Assembly: GCA_963734595.1 (NCBI GenBank)
Contig: CAVTHV010000037.1
Span: forward strand, 434,001 to 498,000
Source: CAKKQX01 sp963734595
GTDB lineage: Bacteria; Pseudomonadota; Gammaproteobacteria; Burkholderiales; SG8-41
Length of the DNA stretch: 64,000 bases
Reading direction: 5' to 3'
Part shown: in pieces, positions 9,246 through 19,208 of the stretch
Numbering within the stretch: the first letter of the stretch is position 1
Layout: each line of letters starts with the position of its first letter
Program-made: the position numbers and the translations under genes
The notes under the pieces: model-generated
Databases searched by the model: none
What the model saw: only the letters and a program-made list of their open reading frames with translations
What the model was told of the DNA's origin: nothing

Positions 9246-9970
9246 ATGAAAACATTTCTCCTGTGCGCTTTGCTGTTCCTGACAGGCTGCGCGACACCGT
9301 TGCCCCAGACCCCGCCTGCCGGCATTCCGGCCAGTATCGCTGCGCCTGAGGTCCGTGTCGGCGACAGCCGGACTTACCAACTGCACGACGGCTACACCCG
9401 GATTTCAAAAGGCACTTACCGCTACACCGTGACCGCCATCGAGCCGCAGCGCATGAGCGTGCAGGTCACGCACGACGGGCAGCCAGCCGGCACGCAGGTG
9501 TTCACGCGCGACTGGAACTGGATTGAAAAACCGATGACCAATCTGCAGAACTTCCGCTACAGCCCGCCCTATCCGGCCCTGCCGTTCCCGCTCGAAGCCG
9601 GCAAGAGCTGGCAGGCCTATGTCCAGGCAACCGATCCGGCGACCGGGAAAACCAACCGCGTAAGAATAGACGGCGATGTGCTGGGGTGGGAGCGCGTCAA
9701 AGTGCCCGCCGGAGAATTCGATGCGCTCAAGGTGCGCCGCGTGGTTTATGCCGGCAATGCGGACTATGACCGGGGGGAAGAAAACATCAGTGGAGTTCGA
9801 CTGGTATGCGCCCCTGCTCGGGCAGTCCGTCAAACAGGTCAGTTCGTCCGAATATCTGGATAAGAGAGCAGGGCTGCGACGATGGTTACTGCGACGACTG
9901 GGTCAGGAACGACTGGAACGTGATGGAACTGGTCAGCACCGTGCGCGGCGTGGCCGCCGACCCGCGGTGA
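9246..9970 (+). CDS. Putative outer-membrane lipoprotein, interrupted by two frameshifts
   Basis: The protein starts with a lipoprotein signal peptide ending LLFLTGC (residues about 9-15). The rest looks like a periplasmic beta-rich protein of unknown function, with TRDWNWIEKPM and KVPAGEFDALKVRRVVYAG. The frame moves once by +1 near 9776-9795, after DYDRGEE, in a G/A-rich run. It moves again near 9850-9872, and the tail CDDGYCDDWVRNDW continues to a stop at 9970. I call it one gene because coding character continues through all three frames. It could be a real pseudogene or an assembly artefact. Confidence 0.55.
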
Positions 9971-9976
9971 CGGTCA

Positions 9977-9997
9977 TAATACATTGTTTTTATTACA
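9977..9997. repeat. Copy of AT-rich motif (reverse complement of AATAAAAACAACGGATTACA)
   Basis: TAATACATTGTTTTTATTAC resembles the reverse complement of the motif seen at 33922, 41327, 56932 and, partly, 3394. It is the most divergent copy. It sits in the short gap before the Tim44-like gene. Confidence 0.4.
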
Positions 9998-10090
9998 TTT
10001 TATTCAAATGTCAGCGATGGTAAAGAACCCGGCCGCGCCGGCGCAGGCAGGTATAATGCCGTCTTTGGTTTGACCACCGGAGGACCGAAC

Positions 10091-10939
10091 ATGAAAAAAT
10101 TACTGACCATCGTGACCGCCCTGATCGGATTCAGCGTGGCGGCGATCGATGCCGACGCCCGTCGCCTCGGCGGCGGCGGCAGTTTGGGCAAGCAGCGCCA
10201 GTCGATCAGCCCGCAGCAGGCAGCGCCCAAGGCGCCGGCACAACAGCAACAACCGGCGGCGACGGCCGGCGCACCGGCACAACAGCCCTCGGCTGCGAGC
10301 AGGTGGCTCGGCCCGTTGGCGGGTCTTGCGCTCGGCGCGGGCCTCGCATCGCTGTTCCTCAACAACGGCTTCGCGGGCGGGCTGGCCGGCCTGCTGATGA
10401 TCATGGCGCTCATTGCCGCCGCAGTGTTCGTGATGCGCATGCTGCGCGCGAGAAGCACCGGCGCACCGATCCAATATGCAGGCGCCGGCGCGCAGGGCGG
10501 CGCCCAGCCGCCGGTGGCGCCGCTGTTCGGCGGCGCTGCGCCGCATTCGGTGGCAGCGACCGCCGGCCAATGGCCGGCCGGATTCGATGCCGCCGAATTC
10601 GCGCGCCACGCCAAGCTCAATTTCGTCAACCTGCAGGCCGCACACGACCGCAAAGATCTGTCGGCGATGCGTGATTTCATGACCCCCGCGCTCTACAAGG
10701 AAATCGAGGCCGATATGCAGGCTTCGAACGCCCCGCAGCAGACCGATGTCGTGACGCTCGACGCCGAGGTGCTCGATGTGGCCACCGAGGGCGATCTCTA
10801 CGTGGTGAGCGTGCGCTTCTCCGGCCTCATCCGCGAGGCGGCCGACCAGGCGCCGCAGGAATTCAGCGAAATCTGGCATCTCGACAAGCCGGTCAGCGGC
10901 GACAGCGGCTGGCTGGTTTCCGGAATCCAGCAAAACTAA
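10091..10939 (+). CDS. Tim44-like domain protein
   Basis: A 282-residue exported or membrane-attached protein. The N-terminus (MKKLLTIVTALIGFSVAAIDADA) is signal-like and is followed by a Gly/Gln/Ala-rich linker with repeated AQQQ and APAQQ stretches. A hydrophobic hairpin lies at about residues 80-125. The C-terminal part (about 165-280) matches the Tim44/MRP-L45 fold: FVNLQAAHDRKDLSAMRDFMTPALYKEI and EIWHLDKPVSGDSGWLVSGIQQ. Bacterial homologues are often encoded beside quinone genes and have no settled function. GGAGG precedes the chosen ATG. A strong terminator follows directly. Confidence 0.8.
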   Translation: MKKLLTIVTALIGFSVAAIDADARRLGGGGSLGKQRQSISPQQAAPKAPAQQQQPAATAGAPAQQPSAASRWLGPLAGLALGAGLASLFLNNGFAGGLAGLLMIMALIAAAVFVMRMLRARSTGAPIQYAGAGAQGGAQPPVAPLFGGAAPHSVAATAGQWPAGFDAAEFARHAKLNFVNLQAAHDRKDLSAMRDFMTPALYKEIEADMQASNAPQQTDVVTLDAEVLDVATEGDLYVVSVRFSGLIREAADQAPQEFSEIWHLDKPVSGDSGWLVSGIQQN

Positions 10940-10952
10940 ACTGTCGCCTGCG

Positions 10953-10979
10953 AACAGGCTCCCGCGCCGGGAGCCTGTT
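10953..10979 (+). terminator. Intrinsic terminator after the Tim44-like gene
   Basis: AACAGGCTCCCG and CGGGAGCCTGTT form a perfect 12-pair stem around the loop CGC. Only TTCTT follows, so the T-run is weak, but the stem is strong and sits 14 bases after the stop codon. Confidence 0.7.
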
Positions 10980-11006
10980 TCTTGGTCCTTCACATGAGTT
11001 CGTCCC

Positions 11007-11594
11007 GTGTTGCATTCGGTCACCGCCTCCTCCGTTAACCACCTTCTGCGCAGCAACAGCTGGGCGCGGGAAAAGCTCCAGCCGTTCGCCGGCAGGACGG
11101 CGCGGTTCGAGTGCCCGCCGTTCAGCCTCACCCTGACCGTGCAGGAAAGCGGCGAAGTGAAGGCGGCGGATGTGTCTGCAACAGCGCCGGATGCGACGGT
11201 CAAACTCACGGCCGGACTGATGCTGCGCCTCTTGGCGCGGGACCAGGCGGCATGGGCGGAAATCACGGTCGACGGCGACACGGCATTTGCCACCGTGCTC
11301 AATCAGATCGCGCGCAATCTGCGCTGGGACGTGGAGGAGGATTTGAGCCGCGTATTCGGCGACATTGCCGCGCACCGCATGGTGCAGACCGGGAAAGCGC
11401 TCGATCAGTGGCGCGCCCAGGCCACTGACAACCTCCTTCGCTCGTTCGCCGAATACTGGACCGAAGAGCGGCCGCTCATCGCCCGCGCGCGCGATGTCGC
11501 GCAGTTCAACCGCGACGTCGATGCGTTGCGCGACGATGTCGCACGCTTCGAAAAGCGTCTGCAACATTTACTAAGCGGCCAGGGCAACCGGTAG
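11007..11594 (+). CDS. ubiJ: Ubiquinone biosynthesis accessory protein UbiJ (SCP2 domain)
   Basis: A 195-residue protein with an SCP2 lipid-binding domain (about residues 15-110) and a C-terminal coiled coil ending in RFEKRLQHLL. UbiJ is thought to hold quinone intermediates in the soluble Ubi complex together with UbiK. The start is GTG at 11007 (a TTG at 11010 is also possible). It is followed by ubiB on the same strand, the usual ubiJ–ubiB order, with a 174-base gap that contains a tandem-repeat arm. Confidence 0.85.
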   Translation: MLHSVTASSVNHLLRSNSWAREKLQPFAGRTARFECPPFSLTLTVQESGEVKAADVSATAPDATVKLTAGLMLRLLARDQAAWAEITVDGDTAFATVLNQIARNLRWDVEEDLSRVFGDIAAHRMVQTGKALDQWRAQATDNLLRSFAEYWTEERPLIARARDVAQFNRDVDALRDDVARFEKRLQHLLSGQGNR

Positions 11595-11730
11595 CCGCTT
11601 TTTACTCGAATCCTTACCCAGGCCGCGACGCGGCAAGCCATCTTGCGTTGGCCTTCCCTTTGCCGCACTGTTGCGACCCCATGGGGCCGCATTCCGGATT
11701 ACCCTCTGACGCAGAGTTAAAATCAGGTTT

Positions 11731-11760
11731 TCTTGGCGCTCTTGGCGCCTTGGCGGTTAG
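11731..11760. repeat. Single arm of CTTGGCGN octamers before ubiB
   Basis: Three units (TCTTGGCGCT, CTTGGCGCC, TTGGCGGTT) end 9 bases before the ubiB ATG. No facing arm is visible in the ubiJ–ubiB gap, unlike the paired arrays at 37826-38008 and 50325-50556. Confidence 0.65.
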
Positions 11761-11768
11761 AATTCGTT

Positions 11769-13285
11769 ATGCGTTTGTTTCGTCTGCTTAAAATTCTCAG
11801 AGTCAGCCTGCACTTCGGGCTCGATGAGTTCTTCCTCGGCCATGAGCGGGTGCGCGGCCTGCGCGCCCTGCTCAACGCCGCGCTGTTCTGGCGTCACCTC
11901 GAGCGGCCGCGCGCCGAGCGCCTGCGCATGGCGCTGGAGGCGCTGGGGCCGATTTTCGTCAAGTTCGGCCAGGTGCTCTCGACGCGCCGCGACCTGCTGC
12001 CGTCCGATATCGCCGACGAGCTGGCCAGGCTGCAGGACCAGGTGCCGCCGTTTCCCGGCGAGCAGGTCATGGCCATCCTGGCGCGCGTCTACGGCAAGCC
12101 GGTCGATCAGGTATTCGACGACTTCGAGCGTGAACCGGTGGCCAGCGCCTCCGTGGCGCAGGTGCATCTGGCGAAGCTTCCCGACGGCACGGAAGTCGCG
12201 GTCAAGGTCCTGCGCCCGGGCATTGCGCAGGTGATCGCCCACGACCTGGCGCTGATCGACGCCGGCGCGACGCCTGGTCGAACTGCTGTGGGCCGACGGC
12301 AAGCGGCTGAAGCCGCATGAAGTCGTCGCCGAATTCGCCAAACATCTCGAGGTCGAACTCGATCTCATGCGCGAGGCGGCGAACGCGAGCCAGCTGCAGG
12401 CGCAACTTCGAGCACTCGCCGCTGCTGCTGGTGCCCGAGATCCACTGGGACTACTGCTCGACCGGCGTGATGGTCATGCAGCGCATGCGCGGCACGCCGG
12501 TGAGCCACGTCGACGCGCTGCGCGCGCAGGGCGTGGATATCCCCAAACTGGCCCGCGCCGGCGTGGAAATTTTCTTCACCCAGGTGTTCCGCGACGGCTT
12601 TTTCCACGCCGACATGCACCCCGGCAACATTTTCGTTACGCCGGAGGGGCGCTACATCGCGCTCGATTTCGGCATCATGGGCACGCTCACCGAAACCGAC
12701 CAGAGCTATCTCGCGCAGAATTTCATCGCCTTCTTCCGCCGCGACTACCGGCGCGTCGCCGAGGCCCACATCGAATCCGGCTGGGCGCCGAAAAACACGC
12801 CGGTCGACGAGTTCGAGGCCGCGATCCGCACCGTGTGCGAGCCCATTTTCAACAAGCCGCTCAAGGAAATCTCGTTCGGCAAGGTGCTGCTGCGCCTGTT
12901 CCAGACTTCGCGCCGCTTCAATATCGAAGTGCAGCCGCAACTCGTGATGCTGCAAAAGACCCTGCTCAACATCGAGGGTCTGGGACGCGACCTCGACCCC
13001 GATCTCGATCTTTGGGTCACGGCAAAGCCCTTTCTCGAGCGCTGGATGTCGGAACGCGTGGGCTGGCGCGGCCTGATCAGGAATCTGCGCGCGGAGGCGC
13101 CCTATTGGGCCACCATGCTGCCGCAGATCCCGCGCCTGGTTCACCGCTATCTGAACGACGACCGCGGCCGCCAGATGCAGGAGCAGATCGAAGCCCTGCT
13201 CGAGCAGCAGCGGCACCAGGCGCGGCTGCTGTTTGCCCTGACGGGGCTGCTGGCGGTCATGCTCGCGCTGTTGCTGTTCGGCTAG
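11769..13285 (+). CDS. ubiB: UbiB, atypical kinase-like ATPase of ubiquinone synthesis, frameshifted
   Basis: A UbiB/ADCK-family protein needed for ubiquinone synthesis. The KxGQ motif is in FVKFGQVLSTR and the A-rich loop in VASASVAQVH. The catalytic region has DMHPGNIF and LDFGIMG. Two transmembrane helices close the C-terminus (LLFALTGLLAVMLALLLFG). Added up, about 505 residues match family length. The frame moves by +1 near 12262-12275 (after LALIDAG) and again near 12395-12410 (SQLQ to NFEHSPLLLV). All conserved motifs survive, so a sequencing cause is likely. Confidence 0.88.
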
Positions 13286-13394
13286 CGCGCCGATCTGCCG
13301 CCCCGCTATAATTCGTCCCGTTACTTTGGACTGACTGGCAACGCCTTCGTGCGCTTTTTGCTGCGCCTGGCATTTTCAGCCGGAGACTTGACGT

Positions 13395-14888
13395 ATGCTG
13401 CTTTGGTTCGTAATCCTCTACTGGATCATTTCGGTCGGCATCGGCCTGTGGGCCGCGCTGCGGGTAAAGAACACCGGTGACTATGCGCTGGCCGGCCGCA
13501 GCCTGCCGCTGTACATCGTCACCGCAACCGTGTTCGCGACCTGGTTCGGCTCGGAAACCGTGCTCGGCATTCCGGCAACCTTCCTGCGCGAGGGCCTGGG
13601 CGGCGTCATCGCCGACCCGTTCGGCTCGTCGCTGTGCCTGATCCTGGTCGGCCTGTTCTTCGCGCGGCCGCTCTACCGCATGCAGCTGCTGACGATCGGC
13701 GACTTCTACCGCAACAAATACGGGCGCGCGGTCGAGGCCCTGACCACGCTGTGCATCGTGTTGTCGTACCTGGGCTGGGTCGCCGCGCAGATTTCGGCGC
13801 TCGGTCTCGTGTTCAACGTCGTCTCCGAAGGGGGGATATCGCAGCCGGCCGGCATGATCATCGGCGCCTCGACCGTGCTGATCTACACCATGTGGGGCGG
13901 GATGTGGTCGGTCGCGATCACCGACTTCATCCAGATGATCATCATCGTGATCGGCATGCTCTATATCGGCTGGGACGTGAGCCAGCTGGCGGGCGGCGTC
14001 ACGGCCGTGGTCAGGCATGCCGCCGACAGCGGCAAGTTCTCGTCGTTCTGGCCCGAGGGGTCGCTTGCCGGAATCCTCGGTTTTGCGGCCGCCGCCGTGA
14101 CGATGATGCTCGGCTCGATCCCGCAACAGGACGTGTTTCAGCGCGTCGCGTCGTCGAAGGACGAGAAGACCGCGGGCCGCGCCTCGGTGCTTGGCGGCAG
14201 CCTCTACTTCTGCTTCGCGTTCATTCCGATGTTCCTCGCGTACTCGGCCACGCTGATCGATCCCGATCTGGTGCAAAAGCTGATCAACGGCGACAAGCAG
14301 TCCCAGCTGATCCTGCCGCACCTGATCATCAACCATGCCCCGGTGTTCGCGCAGGTGATGTTCTTCGGCGCGCTGCTTTCCGCGATCAAGAGCTGCGCGA
14401 GCGCGACGCTGCTCGCGCCGTCGGTCACGTTCACTGAAAACATCCTGCGCCCGGCTTTCAAGCACATGGGCGACAAGCAGTTGCTGCGGCTGATGCGCAT
14501 CGTGGTGCTGTGCTTCACCGCGCTGGTCACGTTGTTCGCGCTCAATTCCGGGCTGTCGATCTACAAAATGGTCGAAAACGCCTACAAGGTGACGCTGGTC
14601 TCGGCGTTCGTGCCGCTCGCGTTCGGCCTCTACTGGAAGCGCGCCAATCAACAGGGCGCGCTTGCCGCGATCGTGCTTGGGCTCGCGACCTGGATCTGGC
14701 TCGAGATTCTCGCCCCGGATGCCGCATGCCCGCCGCAGCTCGCCGGCCTGTTCGCCGCGCTTTTCGGCATGATCGCCGGCTCGCTCGCGCCGCAGTGGAT
14801 GCGCCTGAAACATGCTGCCGGTGCACCTGCCGGCTTCGCCCATCCGGCGCCCACCCACCATCAAGGCGCCGGCCGGCGCGGTTCGTAA
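13395..14888 (+). CDS. Sodium:solute symporter family protein
   Basis: A 497-residue polytopic inner-membrane transporter of the SSS family with about 13 hydrophobic helices. Family features include the N-terminal NTGDYALAGRSLP, GSETVLGIPATF and the TM region AITDFIQMIIIVIGM. The substrate (an amino acid, pantothenate or an organic acid are typical) cannot be told. The C-terminus is hydrophilic and His/Pro-rich. GGAG precedes the ATG. It stands alone after ubiB and converges with the DHH phosphoesterase gene. Confidence 0.85.
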   Translation: MLLWFVILYWIISVGIGLWAALRVKNTGDYALAGRSLPLYIVTATVFATWFGSETVLGIPATFLREGLGGVIADPFGSSLCLILVGLFFARPLYRMQLLTIGDFYRNKYGRAVEALTTLCIVLSYLGWVAAQISALGLVFNVVSEGGISQPAGMIIGASTVLIYTMWGGMWSVAITDFIQMIIIVIGMLYIGWDVSQLAGGVTAVVRHAADSGKFSSFWPEGSLAGILGFAAAAVTMMLGSIPQQDVFQRVASSKDEKTAGRASVLGGSLYFCFAFIPMFLAYSATLIDPDLVQKLINGDKQSQLILPHLIINHAPVFAQVMFFGALLSAIKSCASATLLAPSVTFTENILRPAFKHMGDKQLLRLMRIVVLCFTALVTLFALNSGLSIYKMVENAYKVTLVSAFVPLAFGLYWKRANQQGALAAIVLGLATWIWLEILAPDAACPPQLAGLFAALFGMIAGSLAPQWMRLKHAAGAPAGFAHPAPTHHQGAGRRGS

Positions 14889-14914
14889 CCGGCGCGCACT
14901 GCGGCGAACCGGAA

Positions 14915-15871
14915 TCAGGACGCGAATTGCCGCTCGAAAGCTTCGACGAAGCGGTTGAGTTCGGATTCAGCCAGCAAATTGATCCCCGCTGCGCCTTTTC
15001 TGCCGCCGCCGCTTTCGAATTTCAGGCATAGCTCGTCCGCGCCCGAGGCCCTGGCGACCGGCGCGCGCACGCTCACCGTATAACCGCCCTCTTTTCGCAC
15101 CAGCACCGCATGCGCGCATTGCGGCTGGGACTGCGCCAGGTGGTTGCCGAAAATTCCGTTCACGCGCCGGCTCCACGCCGCATCCGGCAGGATAAATACC
15201 ACGGCTTTGTCGTTGCCCCTTTCCGGCGCAATGCTCTCCGCATGGCAGAGGTCGTCGAGATAGGCGTTCTTCAGCACTTCGAGCACCGGTTCGCCCTCGA
15301 TGAAGTCGCGCGGGTCGCGATAATGGCTGAGGGTCTCGAACAGGTCGGCCGGATGGTAGTGCAGATCGTCGACGGTCTCGCCATAGGCGTTGTAGTTGAT
15401 GCATTCGCCGAGTTCGCGCAGGCGCCCGATATCGGCGGCCTCGAGTTCCAGCGGCTCGGCCACGCGCAGCGCCGACTTGACCATGTTGTCGCCGAACGCG
15501 GCCACCACCGCCCAGATGCGCTGCCGGCCCGACAAATAGCGGTCGACGATCAGGCTGGTGCAGATGTCGGACGCGGTATCGATAAACGTCCTGAGATTCG
15601 GGTGCTGCGGAATCTCGCCCGGGGCATGATGGTCGAAATAACGGCAGCGCGCGCCCGCCCGCAGCAGACGCCCGAGCTCTGCGGCGTTGGTGCGCAGCGA
15701 AATATCGAGCACCGTCAGCTCGTCGCCCGCCGCCGCGTTGACACGGTCGAGCAGCAGGATATCGCGCTTGACGCCGGTCACCAGCACGCTCGCGCGCGGC
15801 TCTTCCAGGCGCAACTGCTGCAGCGCGCAGAGGCCGTCCGCGTCGCCGTTGAAAACGTCATAGAATTGCAT
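14915..15871 (-). CDS. DHH-family phosphoesterase
   Basis: A 318-residue protein of the DHH superfamily, which includes RecJ-like nucleases, oligoribonucleases and c-di-AMP phosphodiesterases. The DHH signs are NGDADGLCALQQ (near residue 9), DISL (near 57) and FDHHAPGE (near 79), providing metal-binding Asp and His residues. The C-terminus has GGGRKGAAGINLL, like the GGGH region of DHHA1 domains but with Arg in the usual His place. The start at 15871 (MQFYDVFNGDADG) fits the family better than the upstream ATG at 15898. The substrate is unknown. Confidence 0.7.
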   Translation of the reverse strand: MQFYDVFNGDADGLCALQQLRLEEPRASVLVTGVKRDILLLDRVNAAAGDELTVLDISLRTNAAELGRLLRAGARCRYFDHHAPGEIPQHPNLRTFIDTASDICTSLIVDRYLSGRQRIWAVVAAFGDNMVKSALRVAEPLELEAADIGRLRELGECINYNAYGETVDDLHYHPADLFETLSHYRDPRDFIEGEPVLEVLKNAYLDDLCHAESIAPERGNDKAVVFILPDAAWSRRVNGIFGNHLAQSQPQCAHAVLVRKEGGYTVSVRAPVARASGADELCLKFESGGGRKGAAGINLLAESELNRFVEAFERQFAS

Positions 15872-15959
15872 GTCAGATGGGTCCGGTCGTTTTTTCAATC
15901 TCCGCCCTGCCGGCGCGACGCTCGTTGCCGCACATGCCTCAATTCACCGATTCGAGGTT

Positions 15960-17102
15960 ATGATGCCGGTCATGGAACGCGGCAAGCAACCTGTGTCGCC
16001 GGCGCGGCACGCGCGCGGATTTCCGCTCGCGTGGATACTCGCGCTAGCTTACCTGCTCATCATCGTCTATGCCAGCCTGCAGCCGTTCCGCGACTGGCGC
16101 TACCCGCCCGACGACATTCTGCATTTCCTGACCGCGGCCTGGCCGCGCTACATCACCCTCAATGATGTCCTGATCAATCTCATCGCCTATGTGCCGCTTG
16201 GATTCCTGCTCGCGCTGGGTCTGAAAACGCACCGGCGTGTTCTGTCTGCGGTCATGCTCGCGACGCTGCTGGCCGCCATGCTGAGCCTGGTGATGGAAGG
16301 CGTCCAGATGTTTCTGCCGGCGCGCGTTGCTTCCAACATCGATCTGCTCGCCAACAGTGCCGGCGCGCTGTTCGGCGCAATGGCTGCGCCGCTGCTCTCG
16401 CCCTCTGGTTTTCCCGGCCGCAAGCTCGCCGCGCTGCGGCGGCGCTGGTTCATCCCGGGCGCTCTGGCCGACGCCGGACTGGTCATCGTCTGCCTGTGGC
16501 TGCTCACCCCCCTGCATCCGACGGCGCAGCCCTTTGGCACCGGCTACCTGCGCGCCACCTTCGATCTGCCGGCCTACTTTATCCACACGCCGCAGTTGCT
16601 GCTGCTCGCCGAGGCCGCAGTGGTGTTCTTCAACCTGCTCGGCCTGGGCCTGCTGCTTTCGGCGCTGATGCGCCCATCGCGGCCTCCCGCGCTGATCGCC
16701 GCGGTGGTCGCGACCGGATTCGCGATCAAGTCGATCGCCGCCGTGACGCTGATCAAGTCGCCGCCGTTCATGTGGCTGACCCCGGGCGTGGTGCTGGGCC
16801 TCGCGGCGGGCGCGCCGCCGCTCCTCCTGCTCAGCCGGGTGCCGCGGGCGGTAAAAGTCGCGGTCGCCGCCGTCTGCTTTTGTGCCGCGGTGGCGGCGAT
16901 CAACCTCGCGCCGGACAATCCTTATCAGAGCATTCCGCTGCAACTGCTCGCCGGCAGCCTGAGCCATTTCATGAGCTTCTCCAGCATCATCCGGGCGCTC
17001 TCCGAACTGTGGCCGTTTCTCGCCGTCGGCTATCTGCTCGTCGTCGCCAGCGCGGGCTTCTTCAACGTCCGGGACGGGCACGACCTGCACGATCGTTTAT
17101 AA
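15960..17102 (+). CDS. VanZ-like family membrane protein
   Basis: A 380-residue integral membrane protein. The N-terminal half is a VanZ-like domain: YASLQPFRDWRYP, LNDVLINLIAYVPLGFLLAL and SLVMEGVQMFLPARVASNIDLLANSAGALFG. The C-terminal half adds several more hydrophobic helices with no known domain. VanZ-type proteins confer low-level teicoplanin resistance in Gram-positives; their role in proteobacteria is unknown. The start is the ATG at 15960 or 15963 behind GAGG. It is divergent from the DHH gene and 8 bases upstream of the ferredoxin-like gene. Confidence 0.75.
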   Translation: MMPVMERGKQPVSPARHARGFPLAWILALAYLLIIVYASLQPFRDWRYPPDDILHFLTAAWPRYITLNDVLINLIAYVPLGFLLALGLKTHRRVLSAVMLATLLAAMLSLVMEGVQMFLPARVASNIDLLANSAGALFGAMAAPLLSPSGFPGRKLAALRRRWFIPGALADAGLVIVCLWLLTPLHPTAQPFGTGYLRATFDLPAYFIHTPQLLLLAEAAVVFFNLLGLGLLLSALMRPSRPPALIAAVVATGFAIKSIAAVTLIKSPPFMWLTPGVVLGLAAGAPPLLLLSRVPRAVKVAVAAVCFCAAVAAINLAPDNPYQSIPLQLLAGSLSHFMSFSSIIRALSELWPFLAVGYLLVVASAGFFNVRDGHDLHDRL

Positions 17103-17110
17103 TTCGACGG

Positions 17111-17419
17111 GTGAGCTACTATCAAAGACATGTGTTTTTCTGCTGCAACCAGCGCGAAGGCGACGCCCAGTGTTGCAACAATCAGGGCTCGCAGAACATG
17201 CGCGATTACGCGAAGGCGCGGGTCAAGGCGCTGAAGCTTGCGGGCCCGGGCAAGGTGCGCATCAACACGGCGGGCTGCCTCGACCGCTGCAAGGAGGGGC
17301 CGGTGATCGTGGTCTATCCCGAAGCGGTGTGGTACTCCTATGTCGACCAGGAAGACATCGACGAGATCATCCGGGAACACCTGCAGAACGGCCGCGTCGT
17401 CGAGCGTCTGCGTATCTAG
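17111..17419 (+). CDS. (2Fe-2S) ferredoxin-like thioredoxin-fold protein
   Basis: A 102-residue thioredoxin-fold ferredoxin. The cysteines are in FFCCNQREGDAQCC (about residues 9-22) and GCLDRCKEGP (about 55-64), the pattern of the NuoE-like/Shethna [2Fe-2S] group. The C-terminus DEIIREHLQNGRVVERL is typical of this family. Translation appears to start at GTG 17111. It follows the VanZ-like gene by 8 bases, probably as an operon, and is followed by a repeat array and an alpha/beta hydrolase gene, a pairing common in betaproteobacteria. Confidence 0.8.
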   Translation: MSYYQRHVFFCCNQREGDAQCCNNQGSQNMRDYAKARVKALKLAGPGKVRINTAGCLDRCKEGPVIVVYPEAVWYSYVDQEDIDEIIREHLQNGRVVERLRI

Positions 17420-17437
17420 CGCCTGTCGGCGCACAGC

Positions 17438-17519
17438 GTGAATGGTGAATAGTAAATGGTGACTGGTAAAGGCGGCGCATTGCGCCCCGCTTCCTGTTTC
17501 CCGTTCCTTTGTTCCTGAT
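17438..17519. repeat. Tandem-unit element between ferredoxin and hydrolase genes
   Basis: The left part (17438-17467) repeats GTGAATGGTGAATAGTAAATGG-like heptamers, the family of 8252-8331 and 46616-46676. The right part (about 17490-17519) is a pyrimidine-rich array of TTCCTG/TTCCCG units. The two parts are not reverse complements of each other, so this looks like a mosaic of two unit families. It ends 3 bases before the next start codon. Confidence 0.55.
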
Positions 17520-17522
17520 GCC

Positions 17523-18158
17523 ATGTCCTCCATAAAGATCCGGCCGATGCCGCCGTCGACGCTCGAGCGCGTGCTGGTCGACGGCCCGGCCGGACCCATC
17601 GAAACCGACATCAACGACCCGGGCGGGACGCGCCGCGGCATCGCGCTCATCGCGCACCCCAATCCCGTGCAGGGCGGCACCAAGGACAACAAGGTCGTCA
17701 CCACGCTCGCCAAGACGTTCTTCAGCCTCGGCTATGTCGCGGTGCGGCCCAATTTCCGCGGGGTCGGCGCCAGCGCGGGCCGGCATGACGAAGGCCGCGG
17801 CGAGACCGAGGATCTGCTCGCCGTCGCCGCTTACGCCAAACAACGCTATGGCGAGCTGCCTGTCGTCCTCGCCGGCTTTTCTTTCGGCAGCTTCGTGCAG
17901 ACGCGCGTCGCCAGACGCATCGAAGCCGAGCGGCTGGTGCTGGTCGGCCCCGCCGTCAACCGCTTCCCGGCGGAAACCGTGCCGCAGGACACGCTGGTGA
18001 TCCACGGCGAGCTCGACGACGTGGTGCCGCTCGCCGCCGTGCTCGACTGGGCGCGGCCGCAGCATCTGCCGATCGTGGTCGTGCCGGGCGGCGAACACTT
18101 TTTCCATGGCCGGCTCGACCTGCTGGCGCGGATCGTCGCCCGCTACTGCCGGCCGTAA
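17523..18158 (+). CDS. Alpha/beta hydrolase
   Basis: A 211-residue single-domain alpha/beta hydrolase of the small YpfH/KANL3-like group. The nucleophile elbow is GFSFGSF (Ser near residue 121). The acid is likely in HGELDDVVP and the histidine in GGEHFFHG. The oxyanion region is LIAHPNPVQGGTKDNK. No signal peptide. The substrate is unknown. It lies 13 bases before the ABC ATPase gene, suggesting co-transcription. Confidence 0.82.
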   Translation: MSSIKIRPMPPSTLERVLVDGPAGPIETDINDPGGTRRGIALIAHPNPVQGGTKDNKVVTTLAKTFFSLGYVAVRPNFRGVGASAGRHDEGRGETEDLLAVAAYAKQRYGELPVVLAGFSFGSFVQTRVARRIEAERLVLVGPAVNRFPAETVPQDTLVIHGELDDVVPLAAVLDWARPQHLPIVVVPGGEHFFHGRLDLLARIVARYCRP

Positions 18159-18171
18159 TCTCCTTCCGCCC

Positions 18172-19083
<912 letters not shown>

Positions 19084-19108
19084 CGTTTGAAAGCAAGATG
19101 AACGCCGA

Positions 19109-19146
19109 TTGAACCGCCAAGAGCGCCAAGAACGCCAGGAAACAAG
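19109..19146. repeat. Single arm of CGCCAAGA octamers between ABC genes
   Basis: The arm contains TTGAACCGCCAAGAGCGCCA and a third CGCCAGGA unit. It is the reverse-complement orientation of the CTTGGCG family. No facing arm is present before the permease, so the element appears half-deleted. Confidence 0.65.
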
Positions 19147-19208
19147 AACTACATGAATCCATATATGTCTTTGTTCATCTGATAACTGATAAGGAATCGG
19201 CCTCGGCT

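Noticed and set aside
13257..14864. 535-residue minus-strand frame opposite the symporter
   Set aside because: It is low-complexity Arg/His/Gln-rich shadow protein and overlaps an intact SSS-family transporter.
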